Assembly (NCBI GenBank): GCA_030754235.1 | Contig: JASMAS010000070.1 | Coordinates: 186,001 to 250,000, forward strand | Length of the DNA: 64,000 bases | Source of the DNA: Litorilituus sp. | GTDB lineage: Bacteria; Pseudomonadota; Gammaproteobacteria; Enterobacterales; Alteromonadaceae | Direction: 5' to 3' | In this document: positions 10,996-20,628 of the stretch, piece by piece | Layout: the number at the start of each line of letters is the position of its first letter | Numbering within the stretch: position 1 is the stretch's first letter | Position numbers and translations under genes: made by a program | Notes under the pieces: generated by a model | Told to the model about the DNA's origin: nothing | The model's database searches: none | Seen by the model: only the letters and a program-made list of their open reading frames with translations

Positions 10996-12531
10996 TTAAG
11001 CGCAAGATTTTCCTGGGGTAATATGCTGAGTTACCAGTATTTTTTCAGGTCTGCTAATATGATAGCCTTGACCGAAATCACAACCCGCTAAATGAAGCTT
11101 AGTCATAACCTCTTGATTTTCTATACCCTCAGCCACTAATCGATAACCAAACTGTTCGCCTAGATCATGTAAAGCTTTTACCAACGAAATATTTTTCTGA
11201 TTGTGATTGAGAGTGCGAATAAATTCTCTATCCAGTTTGATAAATTCAAAAGGGTAGCTGTGGAGAAAGCTAAAAGACGATACCCCTGAAGCATAATCAT
11301 CTAACGCTAAGCGTACTCCCAGATCTTTAAGTTTTCGTAAGCCTTTAAGTGCTAATCCATTAGAATTATTAAAAGCAGACTCTTTAAATTCTAAAATAAG
11401 TTTTTGTGGCTCAAAACTTTGCTCTTTGATTAAAGTCACTAAATTCTTAAGCTGATTAGCTTGGGTTAAATGTCGACCTGAAATATTAATAGCGATAAAT
11501 GCATGCTGATGTTCTAGATCTTGCTTCCATGCCATTAATTGTCGAGCAACCTCCTCAATAACCCAGTTTTCAATCGCTATAATGATACCTGTCTCTTCAG
11601 CAAGAAATAAAAACTCACTCGGTGTTAACAAGCCTTTGTTAGGATGTTGCCAGCGCAATAATGCCTCAAAACCAATGATATTTGAATTTTCAAGATTAGA
11701 AATTTTTTGGTAATGTAACTCAAATTGTTGGTGTGTAATTGCTAAACGTAACTCTTGCTCGAGTGACATAGTAGCAACTAGCTTTTCTCGCATACTATCA
11801 TCGAAAAACACATAGCGGCCTCGGCCTAAACCTTTTGCTTGATACATAGCGGCATCAGCATCGCGTAACACTTCATCGGCATTTTTATATTGCGCACTGC
11901 AAAGCGCAATACCAATACTAGCATTTGAATATAAGGTGTTATTTTCAATCGTAAAGGGTTGCTCAATCGCCCTTATAATACGCTCTGCAATTTCTTCAGC
12001 ATCCTCATTTTTTAAGGAATTAAGTAAGATAACAAACTCATCACCTCCAAGCCTAGCCAATACATCGTTATCTCTTACACAAGCACGTAAACGCTGGGCT
12101 ATTTCAATAAGGAATAAGTCCCCTGTATGATGACCCAAGGTATCATTTATCATTTTAAACCGGTCAAGATCGATAAAAAGCACGGCAAAACGCTGGTTTG
12201 GATGTCGCTTTAAATGACTGATGGCATAACTGAGCCGGTCAGAAAACATTGCGCGATTAGGGAGTTTAGTGAGCGCATCATGGTGTGCTTCAAAGTACAG
12301 CTGCTGTTCAGCTTTGCGCCGTTCACTAATTTGCATGCGCAAATTTAAATTTGCGGCCTGCAACTCTTGCGTTCGTTCAGCGACTATAGATTCCAGCTCT
12401 TTAAGATGTTGTTCTTCTTGTAATTTTCGCTGTACTTTCTCTTGCTTAAGTTTTTCGTTAGCTTGCTGTAATTCCTTTAACAATAACTTAAGCTCTTGAG
12501 GTGTCGTCTGTTTTTTTGCCCTAGGTTCCAT
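10996..12531 (-). CDS. GGDEF-EAL bifunctional cyclic di-GMP protein
   Basis: Soluble cyclic di-GMP enzyme with both a synthetase and a phosphodiesterase domain. A coiled-coil N-terminus (about 10-80) leads to a GGDEF domain with intact GGDEF at 162-166 and an intact inhibitory RxxD (RDND, 153-156), then an EAL domain from about 255 with EALLRW at 289-294, INISGRHL, AEGIEN and DFGQGYHISRP. The metal-binding loop normally reading DDFGTG is DDYASG (411-416): the two aspartates remain but the glycine next to them is Ala, so phosphodiesterase activity is uncertain. No transmembrane segment or sensor domain is visible. Confidence 0.92.
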   Translation of the reverse strand: MEPRAKKQTTPQELKLLLKELQQANEKLKQEKVQRKLQEEQHLKELESIVAERTQELQAANLNLRMQISERRKAEQQLYFEAHHDALTKLPNRAMFSDRLSYAISHLKRHPNQRFAVLFIDLDRFKMINDTLGHHTGDLFLIEIAQRLRACVRDNDVLARLGGDEFVILLNSLKNEDAEEIAERIIRAIEQPFTIENNTLYSNASIGIALCSAQYKNADEVLRDADAAMYQAKGLGRGRYVFFDDSMREKLVATMSLEQELRLAITHQQFELHYQKISNLENSNIIGFEALLRWQHPNKGLLTPSEFLFLAEETGIIIAIENWVIEEVARQLMAWKQDLEHQHAFIAINISGRHLTQANQLKNLVTLIKEQSFEPQKLILEFKESAFNNSNGLALKGLRKLKDLGVRLALDDYASGVSSFSFLHSYPFEFIKLDREFIRTLNHNQKNISLVKALHDLGEQFGYRLVAEGIENQEVMTKLHLAGCDFGQGYHISRPEKILVTQHITPGKSCA

Positions 12532-12700
12532 TTAGGCCCCATTGTTACTTTTTGACCAGCAGTGATATAAAAACGACCACTTGATGATAAAAAAGTCTTT
12601 ATTAGTATTATTTTTAGCCGCTAAGTGTATCAAATTTTTTGCTCTAGGCTAGCTAAAAATCTAAAAAATTTATATATTGAATAATATAACTTTTTTTATA

Positions 12701-12724
12701 AAAAAAACCGACTCAATGTCGGCT
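12701..12724 (-). terminator. Intrinsic terminator of rpoH
   Basis: On the minus strand a CCGAC/GTCGG stem (12718-12722 with 12708-12712, five-base loop) runs into a T-rich tract (A7 at 12701-12707 on the plus strand). It begins about 25 bases after the rpoH stop. Confidence 0.8.
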
Positions 12725-12749
12725 TTTTAATCACTATATAGGTTACTAT

Positions 12750-13604
12750 TTATAGTACCATAGTATTTTTTAATTTTGACAAAGCGTTTTTTTCTAACTG
12801 TCTAACTCGCTCAGCGGAGATTTGATATTTATTCGCTAACTCTTGTAGAGTTGATTTATCTTCATCTAACCAACGAGTTTTAATAATATCTTGACTGCGT
12901 TCATCAAGGGCGACCAATGCTGTCGATAAACGATTATTTGCATGGTTCTCCCAGTTAGCATTCTCAACTTCAACCGCTAAATCAGATTGTTTATCTTCAA
13001 GATAAAGTGCGGGTGAAAAATTACTTGAGCTAGCACTATCATCATCGTCAGAAGATAACTCAAAGGCTTGATCTTGGCTGCTCATGCGATTTTCCATTTC
13101 CATCACATCCTTCGTGCTCACTCCTAAGGTCTCAGCTACAGTATTCACTTCATCATTGCTAAACCAACCTAAACGTTTTTTGTTTTTGCGTAGGTTGAAG
13201 AACAATTTACGTTGCGCCTTAGTGGTGGCTACTTTAACAATACGCCAGTTTTTAAGGACATATTCATGAATTTCAGCTTTGATCCAATGAACGGCAAAAG
13301 AAACCAAACGAACTCCCACTTCGGGGTTAAATCGTTTTACTGCTTTCATTAAGCCAACATTACCTTCTTGAACCAAATCAGCTTGCGTTAAACCATAACC
13401 GGCATAGCCTTTAGCAATATGAATAACAAAGCGTAAATGTGACATAATAAGCTTTTGAGCTGCTTGGAGATCATTTTCTTCGTGAAGGCGAGTGGCAAGA
13501 TGATGCTCTTCTTCAGCACTTAACATAGGGATGCTATAGGCTGACTGCATGTATGCTTCAATACTGCCACTTTGTGGAATAGTTAGCTGCATTGTATTAC
13601 TCAT
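12750..13604 (-). CDS. rpoH: RNA polymerase sigma factor RpoH (sigma-32)
   Basis: Heat-shock sigma factor directing RNA polymerase to chaperone and protease promoters. At 284 residues it equals E. coli RpoH in length. Region 2 is seen at about 50-125 ([32 protein letters not shown]), the diagnostic RpoH box QRKLFFNLR lies at 131-139, and the region 4 helix-turn-helix is near 245-275 ([20 protein letters not shown]). It follows ftsX on the same strand after 210 bases, the normal gammaproteobacterial neighbourhood, and has its own terminator. Thermosensor RNA structure in its leader could not be judged by eye. Confidence 0.98.
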   Translation of the reverse strand: MSNTMQLTIPQSGSIEAYMQSAYSIPMLSAEEEHHLATRLHEENDLQAAQKLIMSHLRFVIHIAKGYAGYGLTQADLVQEGNVGLMKAVKRFNPEVGVRLVSFAVHWIKAEIHEYVLKNWRIVKVATTKAQRKLFFNLRKNKKRLGWFSNDEVNTVAETLGVSTKDVMEMENRMSSQDQAFELSSDDDDSASSSNFSPALYLEDKQSDLAVEVENANWENHANNRLSTALVALDERSQDIIKTRWLDEDKSTLQELANKYQISAERVRQLEKNALSKLKNTMVL

Positions 13605-13814
13605 AAAAAACGACCTCTTATCTTTACTAAATTACCCGCTCGCGATAATAACACAAAACCTGCATTTTACACAGTGCCTTCGAGCGAAGACAAACATTAG
13701 CTTAATAGACAGAGCAACACAAGATGATATTTCATAAATTTTATGAAATATTTGTGAGTATTTGTAACTAAAAGCAATAATCTTATTCTAGTATGCGTGG
13801 GGCTGCTTGTTTTT

Positions 13815-14792
13815 TTAGTCTGCATTGGGCTCTATGGTACGAATATGCTTACGCACCGACATGTAACTACCTGCCAAACCTAATAACACCGCAAAAGAAA
13901 TTAATAGCAACACCTCTGAAATAGCTAAACCCTGTAGTTTAAAATTACTTTGGTATAAATCCGTTAATTGGCTAATGGCACCAGTTAAATATAGTGCAAG
14001 TAAAGTCACCGCTAGCCAAGATAAAATGCCGCCAAAAATACCATACCACATACCGCTGTATAAAAAAGGGCGCTGAATAAAGCTGTCAGTAGCTCCAACT
14101 AATTTCATGATGGCGATGGCATCTTTTTGATTCAAAATCGCTAAACGTATAGTATTACCAACAATTAATACAACAGATAAACATAATAACAAGGCAACTC
14201 CAATCACTATATTTTCAATTAATTGAGCAATAGCTTCTAAGCGTGTTAGCCATTCTAAGTCTAATTTACCTTGTTCAACTTCTCGTTCTTTTTTGAGCTT
14301 AGCTAAAAGCTCATTAGCAGCCTGTGCTTGGCTGAACCTTTTAGTAGGAGTGACTAACAATGTTGCTGGTAAAGGATTTTTATCGAGATACTCTAATGAT
14401 TGACCAAAACCAGAGAGCAGCTTAAATTCTTTCAACGCCTGCTCAGCAGAGATATAGTGAACCTCATCAACTTCTGTATATAGGCTAATACGCTTTACTA
14501 AATTTTGGGCACTTTTCTTATTAGTCGATAGTTTTAAAAATAAAGTAATTTGGGATGCACTATCCCACTGCTCACTTACTTGTTGGGCATTTTTTACAAA
14601 CAAATGTAAGGTAGCAGGTAAAGCTAAACTAATGCCTAAAACAAATACTGTCATCACAGAAGTAAATGGTGTTCGCCATAAACCTCCTAAACTGCCTACG
14701 GCTTGTTGTAAATGTCGAATTGGTAAGGTTAATAAACGGCGAATCAAGTTATCTCGCTGCGCTAAACCACTGGAGTGCAGGCTATTACTCAT
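13815..14792 (-). CDS. ftsX: Cell division protein FtsX
   Basis: Membrane partner of the ABC protein FtsE; the pair activates peptidoglycan hydrolysis at the division septum. Helices are seen at about 45-68, 195-220, 245-275 and 290-312, with an extracellular domain between the first two and the cytoplasmic MKLVGATDSFIQRPFLYSG block. The chosen ATG (325 residues) overlaps the ftsE end by eight bases and has GGGG six bases upstream; a TTG 12 bases earlier is also in frame. Length is close to E. coli FtsX (352). Order ftsE-ftsX-rpoH is conserved. Confidence 0.95.
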   Translation of the reverse strand: MSNSLHSSGLAQRDNLIRRLLTLPIRHLQQAVGSLGGLWRTPFTSVMTVFVLGISLALPATLHLFVKNAQQVSEQWDSASQITLFLKLSTNKKSAQNLVKRISLYTEVDEVHYISAEQALKEFKLLSGFGQSLEYLDKNPLPATLLVTPTKRFSQAQAANELLAKLKKEREVEQGKLDLEWLTRLEAIAQLIENIVIGVALLLCLSVVLIVGNTIRLAILNQKDAIAIMKLVGATDSFIQRPFLYSGMWYGIFGGILSWLAVTLLALYLTGAISQLTDLYQSNFKLQGLAISEVLLLISFAVLLGLAGSYMSVRKHIRTIEPNAD

Positions 14793-15498
14793 AAGTAACC
14801 CCAAATGTCTGCGTATTATTAGTGCTCAAGCCATCAACAATTCCATCATTTATCATTGTACCATCTCTAAGCGTTAGCGTTCGGTATTTCATGCGCGCAA
14901 TCAGCCCTAAATCATGGGTTGCAATTAAAACAGTTACCCCTGAGGCATTAAACTCTTCAAATAAACTTATGATATCAAGAGAAAGCTTAGGGTCTAAATT
15001 TCCGGTTGGCTCATCAGCAAGCAAAATCGGTGGTTTATTTACAATAGCACGGGCAATACCTACTCTTTGTTGCTCCCCTCCTGACAACATATGCGGATAG
15101 CATTTAAGCTTGGCACTTAGGTGAACTTTATCGAGAGCAGTTTCTACTCGTTTGCGAATTTCCTTATGACTTACCCCTTCAATAATAAGCGGTAAGGCAA
15201 CATTTTCAAATATGCTTCTATCTTTAAGTAGGTTATGATTTTGAAAAATCATACCAATGCCACGGCGCACATAAGGTATTTGCCGATATTTTATTTTAGC
15301 TAACTCGGTATGATTAACCTTAATACTACCAGAGCTAGGTTTCTCCATCATGGAGATTAGTTTTAACAATGTACTTTTACCAGCACCAGAATGGCCGGTT
15401 AAAAAAGCCATTTCACCTGCTTGTAAACTGAAGTTAACTTTTTTTAAAGCTAAAAAGCCACCGGGATAGGTTTTATTGACATTGTTAAAGCTGATCAT
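14785..15498 (-). CDS. ftsE: Cell division ATP-binding protein FtsE
   Basis: Cytoplasmic ABC ATPase that couples ATP hydrolysis through FtsX to septal cell-wall hydrolases. All ABC motifs are intact: Walker A GHSGAGKS at 35-42, Q-loop IFQNHNLL near 84-91, signature LSGGEQQR at 138-145, Walker B ILLADEP with GNLD at 159-169 and the switch His in ATHD. The 237 residues exceed the 222 of E. coli by a short C-terminal extension that overlaps ftsX. It lies 45 bases downstream of ftsY on the same strand. Confidence 0.97.
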   Translation of the reverse strand: MISFNNVNKTYPGGFLALKKVNFSLQAGEMAFLTGHSGAGKSTLLKLISMMEKPSSGSIKVNHTELAKIKYRQIPYVRRGIGMIFQNHNLLKDRSIFENVALPLIIEGVSHKEIRKRVETALDKVHLSAKLKCYPHMLSGGEQQRVGIARAIVNKPPILLADEPTGNLDPKLSLDIISLFEEFNASGVTVLIATHDLGLIARMKYRTLTLRDGTMINDGIVDGLSTNNTQTFGVTYE

Positions 15499-15543
15499 AA
15501 AATATTATTAGTATCTTGTTTTTTGTTCAGTCTATTATGCTTT

Positions 15544-16704
15544 TTATTCATTCACAAACAAAGCGTCAATAAAATCCTCGCTATGAAAAGGGCGTAAATC
15601 ATCAATCCCTTCACCAACACCGAGATAACGAATAGGAATGTTGTATTTGTCAGCAATAGCAAAAACAACTCCACCTTTAGCCGTACCATCAAGTTTAGTT
15701 AAGGTGAGTCCAGTTAAACCAACAGCTTCGTCAAACAACTTAGTTTGGCTCAATGCATTTTGACCTGTGCCTGCATCTAAGGTGAGCATGACTTCATGAG
15801 GTGCGTTCACATCAAGCTTTTTCATCACGCGAACCACTTTTTTAAGCTCTTCCATCAAATGGGCTTTATTTTGTAAGCGACCCGCAGTATCAGCAATAAT
15901 AACATCAACATGACGCGCTTTCGCAGCACTGATTGCATCAAAAATAACTGAAGCACTATCGGCACCGGTATGTTGCGCAATAACAGGGATATTATTTCGC
16001 TCACCCCATACTTGTAGCTGTTCTACCGCTGCAGCTCTGAAGGTATCACCCGCTGCCAACATGACTGATTTGCCTTGTGCTTGAAATTGTTTGGCTAATT
16101 TGCCAATAGTAGTGGTTTTACCAACACCATTGACACCAACCATTAAGAGTACAAAAGGATCATCACTTTTGGAAATATTTAACGGCTGACAAGCATTATC
16201 TATCACTTTTTTCAACTCTATTTTCAAAAGCTCATATAATGCTTCGGCATCTTTTAATTGCTTACGATTTGCGCTTTGCGTTAACGAATCAATAATTTTC
16301 ATGGTGGTTTCAACACCAACATCAGCCATCAACAAATGAGTTTCTAGTTCTTCAAATAATTCATCATCTATTTGTTTGCCTCGAAATAGATCAGATAAGC
16401 CGCCACCAATATTTTGCCTTGTTTTGCTTAAACCTTGCTTTAGGCGTGAAAAAAAGCCCTGCTTAGCTGTCGGTCCAGTAATATCAACAGCTAAGTCTGC
16501 CAATGCTTCTTTTTCTTCTGGCTCTGGCTCTGGCTCTGGCTCTGGCAAGTTAATATCTGCTTCTTGCTTAATGACTTCAACCGTTTGAACTGTTGACTGA
16601 GCTTGCTCCTCATTTAAGGAGGTAAGCGCTTCTTCTTGCGCAACTTCTTCTTTATTCCGGCCAAAACCTAACCAGGAAAACTTACCTTTTTTTTTCTTAG
16701 ACAC
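15544..16704 (-). CDS. ftsY: Signal recognition particle receptor FtsY
   Basis: SRP GTPase that docks ribosome-SRP complexes at the membrane for co-translational insertion. An acidic N-terminal A domain, including a run of Pro-Glu repeats encoded by a hexanucleotide tandem repeat, is followed by the N domain and a G domain with P-loop GVNGVGKTT at about 190-198, DTAGRLQNK at 272-280, TKLDGTAKGG and the C-terminal FIDALF. The GTG start (protein beginning MSKKKKGKFSWLGF, 386 residues) is preferred because AGG precedes it; an upstream in-frame ATG at 16761 overlaps the divergent rsmD start and adds 19 residues without family support. Confidence 0.93.
   Translation of the reverse strand: MSKKKKGKFSWLGFGRNKEEVAQEEALTSLNEEQAQSTVQTVEVIKQEADINLPEPEPEPEPEEKEALADLAVDITGPTAKQGFFSRLKQGLSKTRQNIGGGLSDLFRGKQIDDELFEELETHLLMADVGVETTMKIIDSLTQSANRKQLKDAEALYELLKIELKKVIDNACQPLNISKSDDPFVLLMVGVNGVGKTTTIGKLAKQFQAQGKSVMLAAGDTFRAAAVEQLQVWGERNNIPVIAQHTGADSASVIFDAISAAKARHVDVIIADTAGRLQNKAHLMEELKKVVRVMKKLDVNAPHEVMLTLDAGTGQNALSQTKLFDEAVGLTGLTLTKLDGTAKGGVVFAIADKYNIPIRYLGVGEGIDDLRPFHSEDFIDALFVNE
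16517..16546. repeat. Hexanucleotide tandem repeat inside ftsY
   Basis: Five perfect copies of TCTGGC on the plus strand (GCCAGA on the coding strand) encode the Pro-Glu run in the acidic domain of FtsY. Because the unit is six bases, changes in copy number would keep the frame. Confidence 0.9.
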
Positions 16705-16751
16705 TTTCTTCAACCTAACAGTATTGACAATAATGGTGTAAAATTGCCGAT

Positions 16752-17369
16752 ATGTTAGCATTTATAAACAAAGCTGTCAGTGATATGAATCAAGGTAGAA
16801 AACAACAGGTGACAAAACCCAAAACAGGACACATCCGATTAATTTCTGGCAAGCATCGAGGCAGAAAGTTGCCTGTATTAATGGCTGAAGGATTAAGACC
16901 AACAACCGACAGAGTAAAAGAAACGGTCTTTAATTGGCTAATGCCTTATATAAGTCAGTCGCACTGTTTAGATTGCTTTACTGGCGCAGGTAGTTTAGGG
17001 TTTGAAGCAGTATCTCGTGGTGCTAAGCAGGTAACATTAATTGAACTAAACAACGTTGCAGTTAAGCAATTACAGACAAACAAAGCACGACTTAAAGCCG
17101 GTAATGTTGATATTTTTCAATGCGATACTGTAAACTACTTACAAGAAAAACCTAAACAAACTTATGATATTGTTTTTGTTGATCCACCTTTTAGAAAAAA
17201 TTTAGTGACTAAAACTGCTCAATTATTATCGCAAGGGTGGCTTGCCGAACAGGCTTTAGTTTATGTAGAAATGGAAGCAGAAGCTGTCACAATACTGCCT
17301 AATAACTGGCAGTTAGTAAAAGAAAAAGTCGCAGGACAAGTTGCTTATCGTCTATATCAAATACAATAA
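16752..17369 (+). CDS. rsmD: 16S rRNA (guanine966-N2)-methyltransferase RsmD
   Basis: Methylates G966 of 16S rRNA using S-adenosylmethionine. The conserved N-terminal block IRLISGKHRGRKLPV and LRPTTDRVKETVFNWL are as in E. coli; the SAM-binding motif DCFTGAGSLGFEAVSRGA lies at 74-91 and the catalytic DPPF at 144-147. The C-terminus ends VAGQVAYRLYQ, also as in E. coli. The first ATG gives 205 residues; an in-frame ATG at 16785 gives 194 (E. coli 198), and neither has a strong ribosome binding site, so the start is open. It is divergent from ftsY, the conserved arrangement, and is followed after 12 bases by a metallo-hydrolase. Confidence 0.95.
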   Translation: MLAFINKAVSDMNQGRKQQVTKPKTGHIRLISGKHRGRKLPVLMAEGLRPTTDRVKETVFNWLMPYISQSHCLDCFTGAGSLGFEAVSRGAKQVTLIELNNVAVKQLQTNKARLKAGNVDIFQCDTVNYLQEKPKQTYDIVFVDPPFRKNLVTKTAQLLSQGWLAEQALVYVEMEAEAVTILPNNWQLVKEKVAGQVAYRLYQIQ

Positions 17370-17381
17370 TTACACCACATC

Positions 17382-18131
17382 ATGATAAAACTGCATCAAC
17401 TAAAAGGTTATATTCAAACAATAGTGTTAGCTGAATATGCCGATCGATTATTGTTACTCGACGGCTGTTCTCGCGCGGATGTATCATTACTTAAACACTA
17501 TATAATCGATACCTTAAAACGGCCATTGTCTGATTTACAATTAGTAGTCGTTACACATATGCACCCAGATCACGCAGGAGCAGCGCATAAGTTAAGAGAA
17601 ATAACCGGCTGTAAAATAGCAAGTGCCAATGTTGATGGGCAATGGTATAGTGGTTTTGATGGTGTATTAATGCATATAACCGACATTTTGCTTACCCGTT
17701 ATGTGGCTAAAAAACAAAAACAAAAACAACGCTGGCTATGGTATTCCAGCAAATTAAAAGCTGATTACAAGTTAAATGATGGCGATTTTTTACCTGGCTT
17801 TCATGATTGGCAAGCACTAGCAACACAAGGGCATACCGATAGAGATTTATCTCTGCACCACCTCCCTAGTAGTAAAGTTTATATTGCCGATTTAATTGTG
17901 ACTACTCGAAAGGGCTTCATTCCCCCTTTTCCTATTTTTTATCCTAATCGTTACCGACAATCCCTTCAAAAAATAGCTAATTTAAATGTTGATAGCCTTA
18001 TTTTAGCCCATGGCGGTGAAGTACAGCTATCAACAAAAGATTTTGATCACTTATTGGCAAAAGCCCCTAAAAAGCCTATTACTCATTGGCGCTCTGTCAA
18101 AACAAAAGTATTCAAAGTAATAGGCATGTAA
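17382..18131 (+). CDS. Metallo-beta-lactamase fold hydrolase
   Basis: Predicted dinuclear metal hydrolase; the substrate is unknown. The signature HMHPDH (THMHPDHAG, H59 to H64) and downstream ligands in GHTDRD (H150), IADL (D169) and LAHG (H209) form a complete site. The 249-residue protein has no signal peptide, so it is cytoplasmic, and carries a basic KKQKQKQR segment near 109-116. It begins 12 bases after rsmD and is probably co-transcribed. Its end is convergent with the serine hydrolase gene, with a gap of 10 bases. It could be a glyoxalase II-like or lactonase-like enzyme; the sequence does not decide. Confidence 0.85.
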   Translation: MIKLHQLKGYIQTIVLAEYADRLLLLDGCSRADVSLLKHYIIDTLKRPLSDLQLVVVTHMHPDHAGAAHKLREITGCKIASANVDGQWYSGFDGVLMHITDILLTRYVAKKQKQKQRWLWYSSKLKADYKLNDGDFLPGFHDWQALATQGHTDRDLSLHHLPSSKVYIADLIVTTRKGFIPPFPIFYPNRYRQSLQKIANLNVDSLILAHGGEVQLSTKDFDHLLAKAPKKPITHWRSVKTKVFKVIGM

Positions 18132-18141
18132 TAAGGTTTGA

Positions 18142-19719
18142 TTATTTTTTCTTAACCACTAACTTCAAATCGTGAAAATCAAAACTAAAATCTGTTGCAT
18201 GAGAAACCGCTTTCATAGTGGCGTATGCAATGTGTCCTGTTTCATCTAAATGAAAGTTAACAAAAGCGTCAGCCTCTAAGGTTCTATCAAGCCAGCGAAC
18301 AATAAAAGTATTATGCTGATAATGCTCTAATTCTCCCTTCAGTTCAGGTGTATTAGAAAACTGCATCTGCAGTTGATTATTTTGATAACTAATATCAATA
18401 TCACCATACCAAGCATCACTATAGGTTAGAGCATAGGATTTTATTGGTAAAGAGTGGCGGGACTTTTTATCAACAGCCGCTACCGCTTTAGCTAAACGTT
18501 CTTGCTCTTTCGCTGTGTTTTTTTGTTGTTTTACATGGTAATGGGCTACCCAATCTTTAGCTGGCAATTCGAGATATTCATTTAGTATTTGCTGGTAAAT
18601 AGCATTAAAGGCATAACCTGACTGTTGGTTAGTCAATATAACCATGGCAAGACTTTCTTCTGGCACTAACACAACCTTAGAAACCATACCTAAAATACCA
18701 CCACTGTGATGAATTAATTTAACCCCATGGTAGTCTTTTAAAAACCAACCTAAACCATAAGCGCTAAAGTGTGTTTTATCTTGTTCAGTAGCCGTGTCAC
18801 TCACAGGTAGCAAAGTTCGCGCTTGCCACATAGCACGGCTTTGCTTTACCGAAAATAAACGAGCTTCTTCATTGTTATGACCTTGACTATAAGCCCCTTG
18901 TTTTAATTGAGCTTTTAACCACAAAGACATATCATTGACACTTGAAGCTACAGAGCCTGCAGCGGTAAATTTTTCTAAAAAGTTACCGCCAACAACATTC
19001 AGTTCACCTTTTAAAGGCACATGTGCACGAGCTACATTAAGGTTACTTTTGGGGATCAGAGAATATGTTGGGCGCGTGTTATGCATACCTAAAGGGGTAA
19101 AAATTCGCGTTTGGATCGCCTCTTGCCAAGATATCCCGGTCAGTTTTGTAATAATTTCACCGGCAATAACATACATTAAATTATCGTAGGCAAACTCACT
19201 CCGAAAGCTGGAAACTTGCGGCAAATGCTTCAGCCCTTTGATAACATCGGCATTCGTTAGCGTAGTCTGAGGCCATATCATTAAATCACCGGCCCCTAAG
19301 CCTAAACCTGAGTTGTGTGAAAGCAAATCAATAATGGTAAACTCTCGGGTAACATAAGCATCTGGCATTTGAAATTCAGGAATAATATCAATGACTCTTG
19401 TGCGCCAATTTAGTTTACCTTCATCAACTAAACTGGCCAATAATGCTGCGGTCATGGCTTTAGTATTTGAGGCAATACCAAACAAGGTATCAGGGGTTAT
19501 TATAGCGGACTTACCATGCTCGATAACACCAAAACCTTTGCTCATCACCACCTGATCATTTTTAACAATAGCTACGGCAACACCGGGGACTTGAAAGGTA
19601 CTCATCGCATTACGAATAGTACTTTCTATATGATTATTTTTTACCGAGATGTTAGTTGCTTGCAACGAGAACGATGATAAGAAAACGACCACCATCCACA
19701 GAGTTTTTATGGTATGCAT
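18142..19719 (-). CDS. Secreted serine hydrolase (beta-lactamase/esterase family)
   Basis: Penicillin-binding-protein-like serine hydrolase of the class C beta-lactamase superfamily, exported by a signal peptide (residues 1 to about 21, ...FLSSFSLQA). The catalytic SxxK is SNTK at 84-87, the YxN motif is YDN at 178-180 and the third motif appears as HHSGG near 340. A C-terminal beta-rich domain of about 110 residues (SYALTYSDAWYGDIDISYQNNQLQMQF...) resembles the DUF3471 domain often fused to this family. Members include esterases, D-aminopeptidases and weak beta-lactamases; antibiotic resistance should not be inferred. It lies two bases after the YjaG-like gene on the same strand. Confidence 0.88.
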   Translation of the reverse strand: MHTIKTLWMVVVFLSSFSLQATNISVKNNHIESTIRNAMSTFQVPGVAVAIVKNDQVVMSKGFGVIEHGKSAIITPDTLFGIASNTKAMTAALLASLVDEGKLNWRTRVIDIIPEFQMPDAYVTREFTIIDLLSHNSGLGLGAGDLMIWPQTTLTNADVIKGLKHLPQVSSFRSEFAYDNLMYVIAGEIITKLTGISWQEAIQTRIFTPLGMHNTRPTYSLIPKSNLNVARAHVPLKGELNVVGGNFLEKFTAAGSVASSVNDMSLWLKAQLKQGAYSQGHNNEEARLFSVKQSRAMWQARTLLPVSDTATEQDKTHFSAYGLGWFLKDYHGVKLIHHSGGILGMVSKVVLVPEESLAMVILTNQQSGYAFNAIYQQILNEYLELPAKDWVAHYHVKQQKNTAKEQERLAKAVAAVDKKSRHSLPIKSYALTYSDAWYGDIDISYQNNQLQMQFSNTPELKGELEHYQHNTFIVRWLDRTLEADAFVNFHLDETGHIAYATMKAVSHATDFSFDFHDLKLVVKKK

Positions 19720-19721
19720 GT

Positions 19722-20354
19722 TTAATTCCTTTCGTTTTCTTTTTCTAAAATTTCTATGCCAAGGTTTGACAAACCTTCATCTAGCACCATTTTTTTAGCT
19801 AACTGACAGGTACGTTTATTTTCTGCGGCTAGCTTAAGAAAATCAAAAAGCTCATTTTGACTTGCTTGCTCCCACTGCATTAGCGGATGAGCTTTTATAT
19901 CTTGTGGCTGGATCTCTTGTATTTCCGCATCAGTCTTTTCATCAATGATTAGCAACTCTACATAGTAACTAACACTATTTTGAGATAAACGACTGACACA
20001 AGTGGCTTCTTCATGATGCTTATCTTTACCATTGCTTTGAATAATTTGCCATAGAGAAGTCAATGCCATGCAGGTATCGAGGGCAGGAAACACGCCAAAA
20101 AAGTCAAAGGCCTTCGGATCTGGTGTTTGCTCTTCAAGCTTATTCAATTGAGCATTAGCATTAATTTTAGTGGTATTACTATTTTCAAGCCATTGCCAAA
20201 TCAAATCCAATTGATTACGAAGCAAAGAGAACTCACCAAAATGAGCTGCATCAGAAAACATTTGATAATTAGGTAGCATACGCTCTAACAAGGCAGCAGA
20301 AAAAGCCACTTGCTGCCAGTGACTTAACTTTGCGAAGGGTAGATAAAAAACCAA
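19722..20354 (-). CDS. yjaG: YjaG/DUF416 family protein
   Basis: Matches the conserved but functionally unassigned YjaG family: LSHWQQVAFSAALLERMLPNYQMFS near the start, then LDLIWQWLE and FDFFGVFPALDTCMALTSL, in the same order and spacing as in E. coli YjaG. The 210 residues are soluble and largely helical. The only start in the open frame is TTG, two codons after an in-frame stop codon, and the ribosome binding site is weak. An ATG just upstream is in another frame. It is probably co-transcribed with the serine hydrolase two bases downstream. Role unknown. Confidence 0.85.
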   Translation of the reverse strand: MVFYLPFAKLSHWQQVAFSAALLERMLPNYQMFSDAAHFGEFSLLRNQLDLIWQWLENSNTTKINANAQLNKLEEQTPDPKAFDFFGVFPALDTCMALTSLWQIIQSNGKDKHHEEATCVSRLSQNSVSYYVELLIIDEKTDAEIQEIQPQDIKAHPLMQWEQASQNELFDFLKLAAENKRTCQLAKKMVLDEGLSNLGIEILEKENERN

Positions 20355-20584
20355 ATTATTTTACTCATCAAAAGAACATGCGTTCATTGTAAACTAACCA
20401 AGCCCTAAATGCTGAGAATTAACAGTATTGTGTTAATTGCTTTGTATGTATAGAATTTTAAAACGATATTCAATGAGCTTATATTTACAGCCATAAGCTA
20501 GCTCGATAGAAGCGGCCTTTTTCCAATAGCACGAAGCATTAACCGCTTCAGTAACACAACAAACTCAATTGTTTTTTTAAACAA

Positions 20585-20608
20585 AAAAGGAGCCAAAAGG
20601 CCCCTTTA
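20585..20608 (-). terminator. Intrinsic terminator of the first SapC gene
   Basis: An eight-pair stem (20587-20594 with 20599-20606, one G-T pair, AAAA loop on the plus strand) runs into T6 on the minus strand, about 20 bases after the SapC stop codon. Confidence 0.85.
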
Positions 20609-20628
20609 ATTATTTTTAGTGATAACAA

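Noticed and set aside
16724-16768. TTGACA (16724-16729) as the -35 of an rsmD promoter
   Set aside because: No -10 hexamer stands at a proper distance; the best candidates are 19-21 bases away or do not match.
18142-19719. Antibiotic-resistance beta-lactamase
   Set aside because: The SxxK/YxN family includes many esterases and peptidases, and the DUF3471-like tail and context do not support a resistance role.
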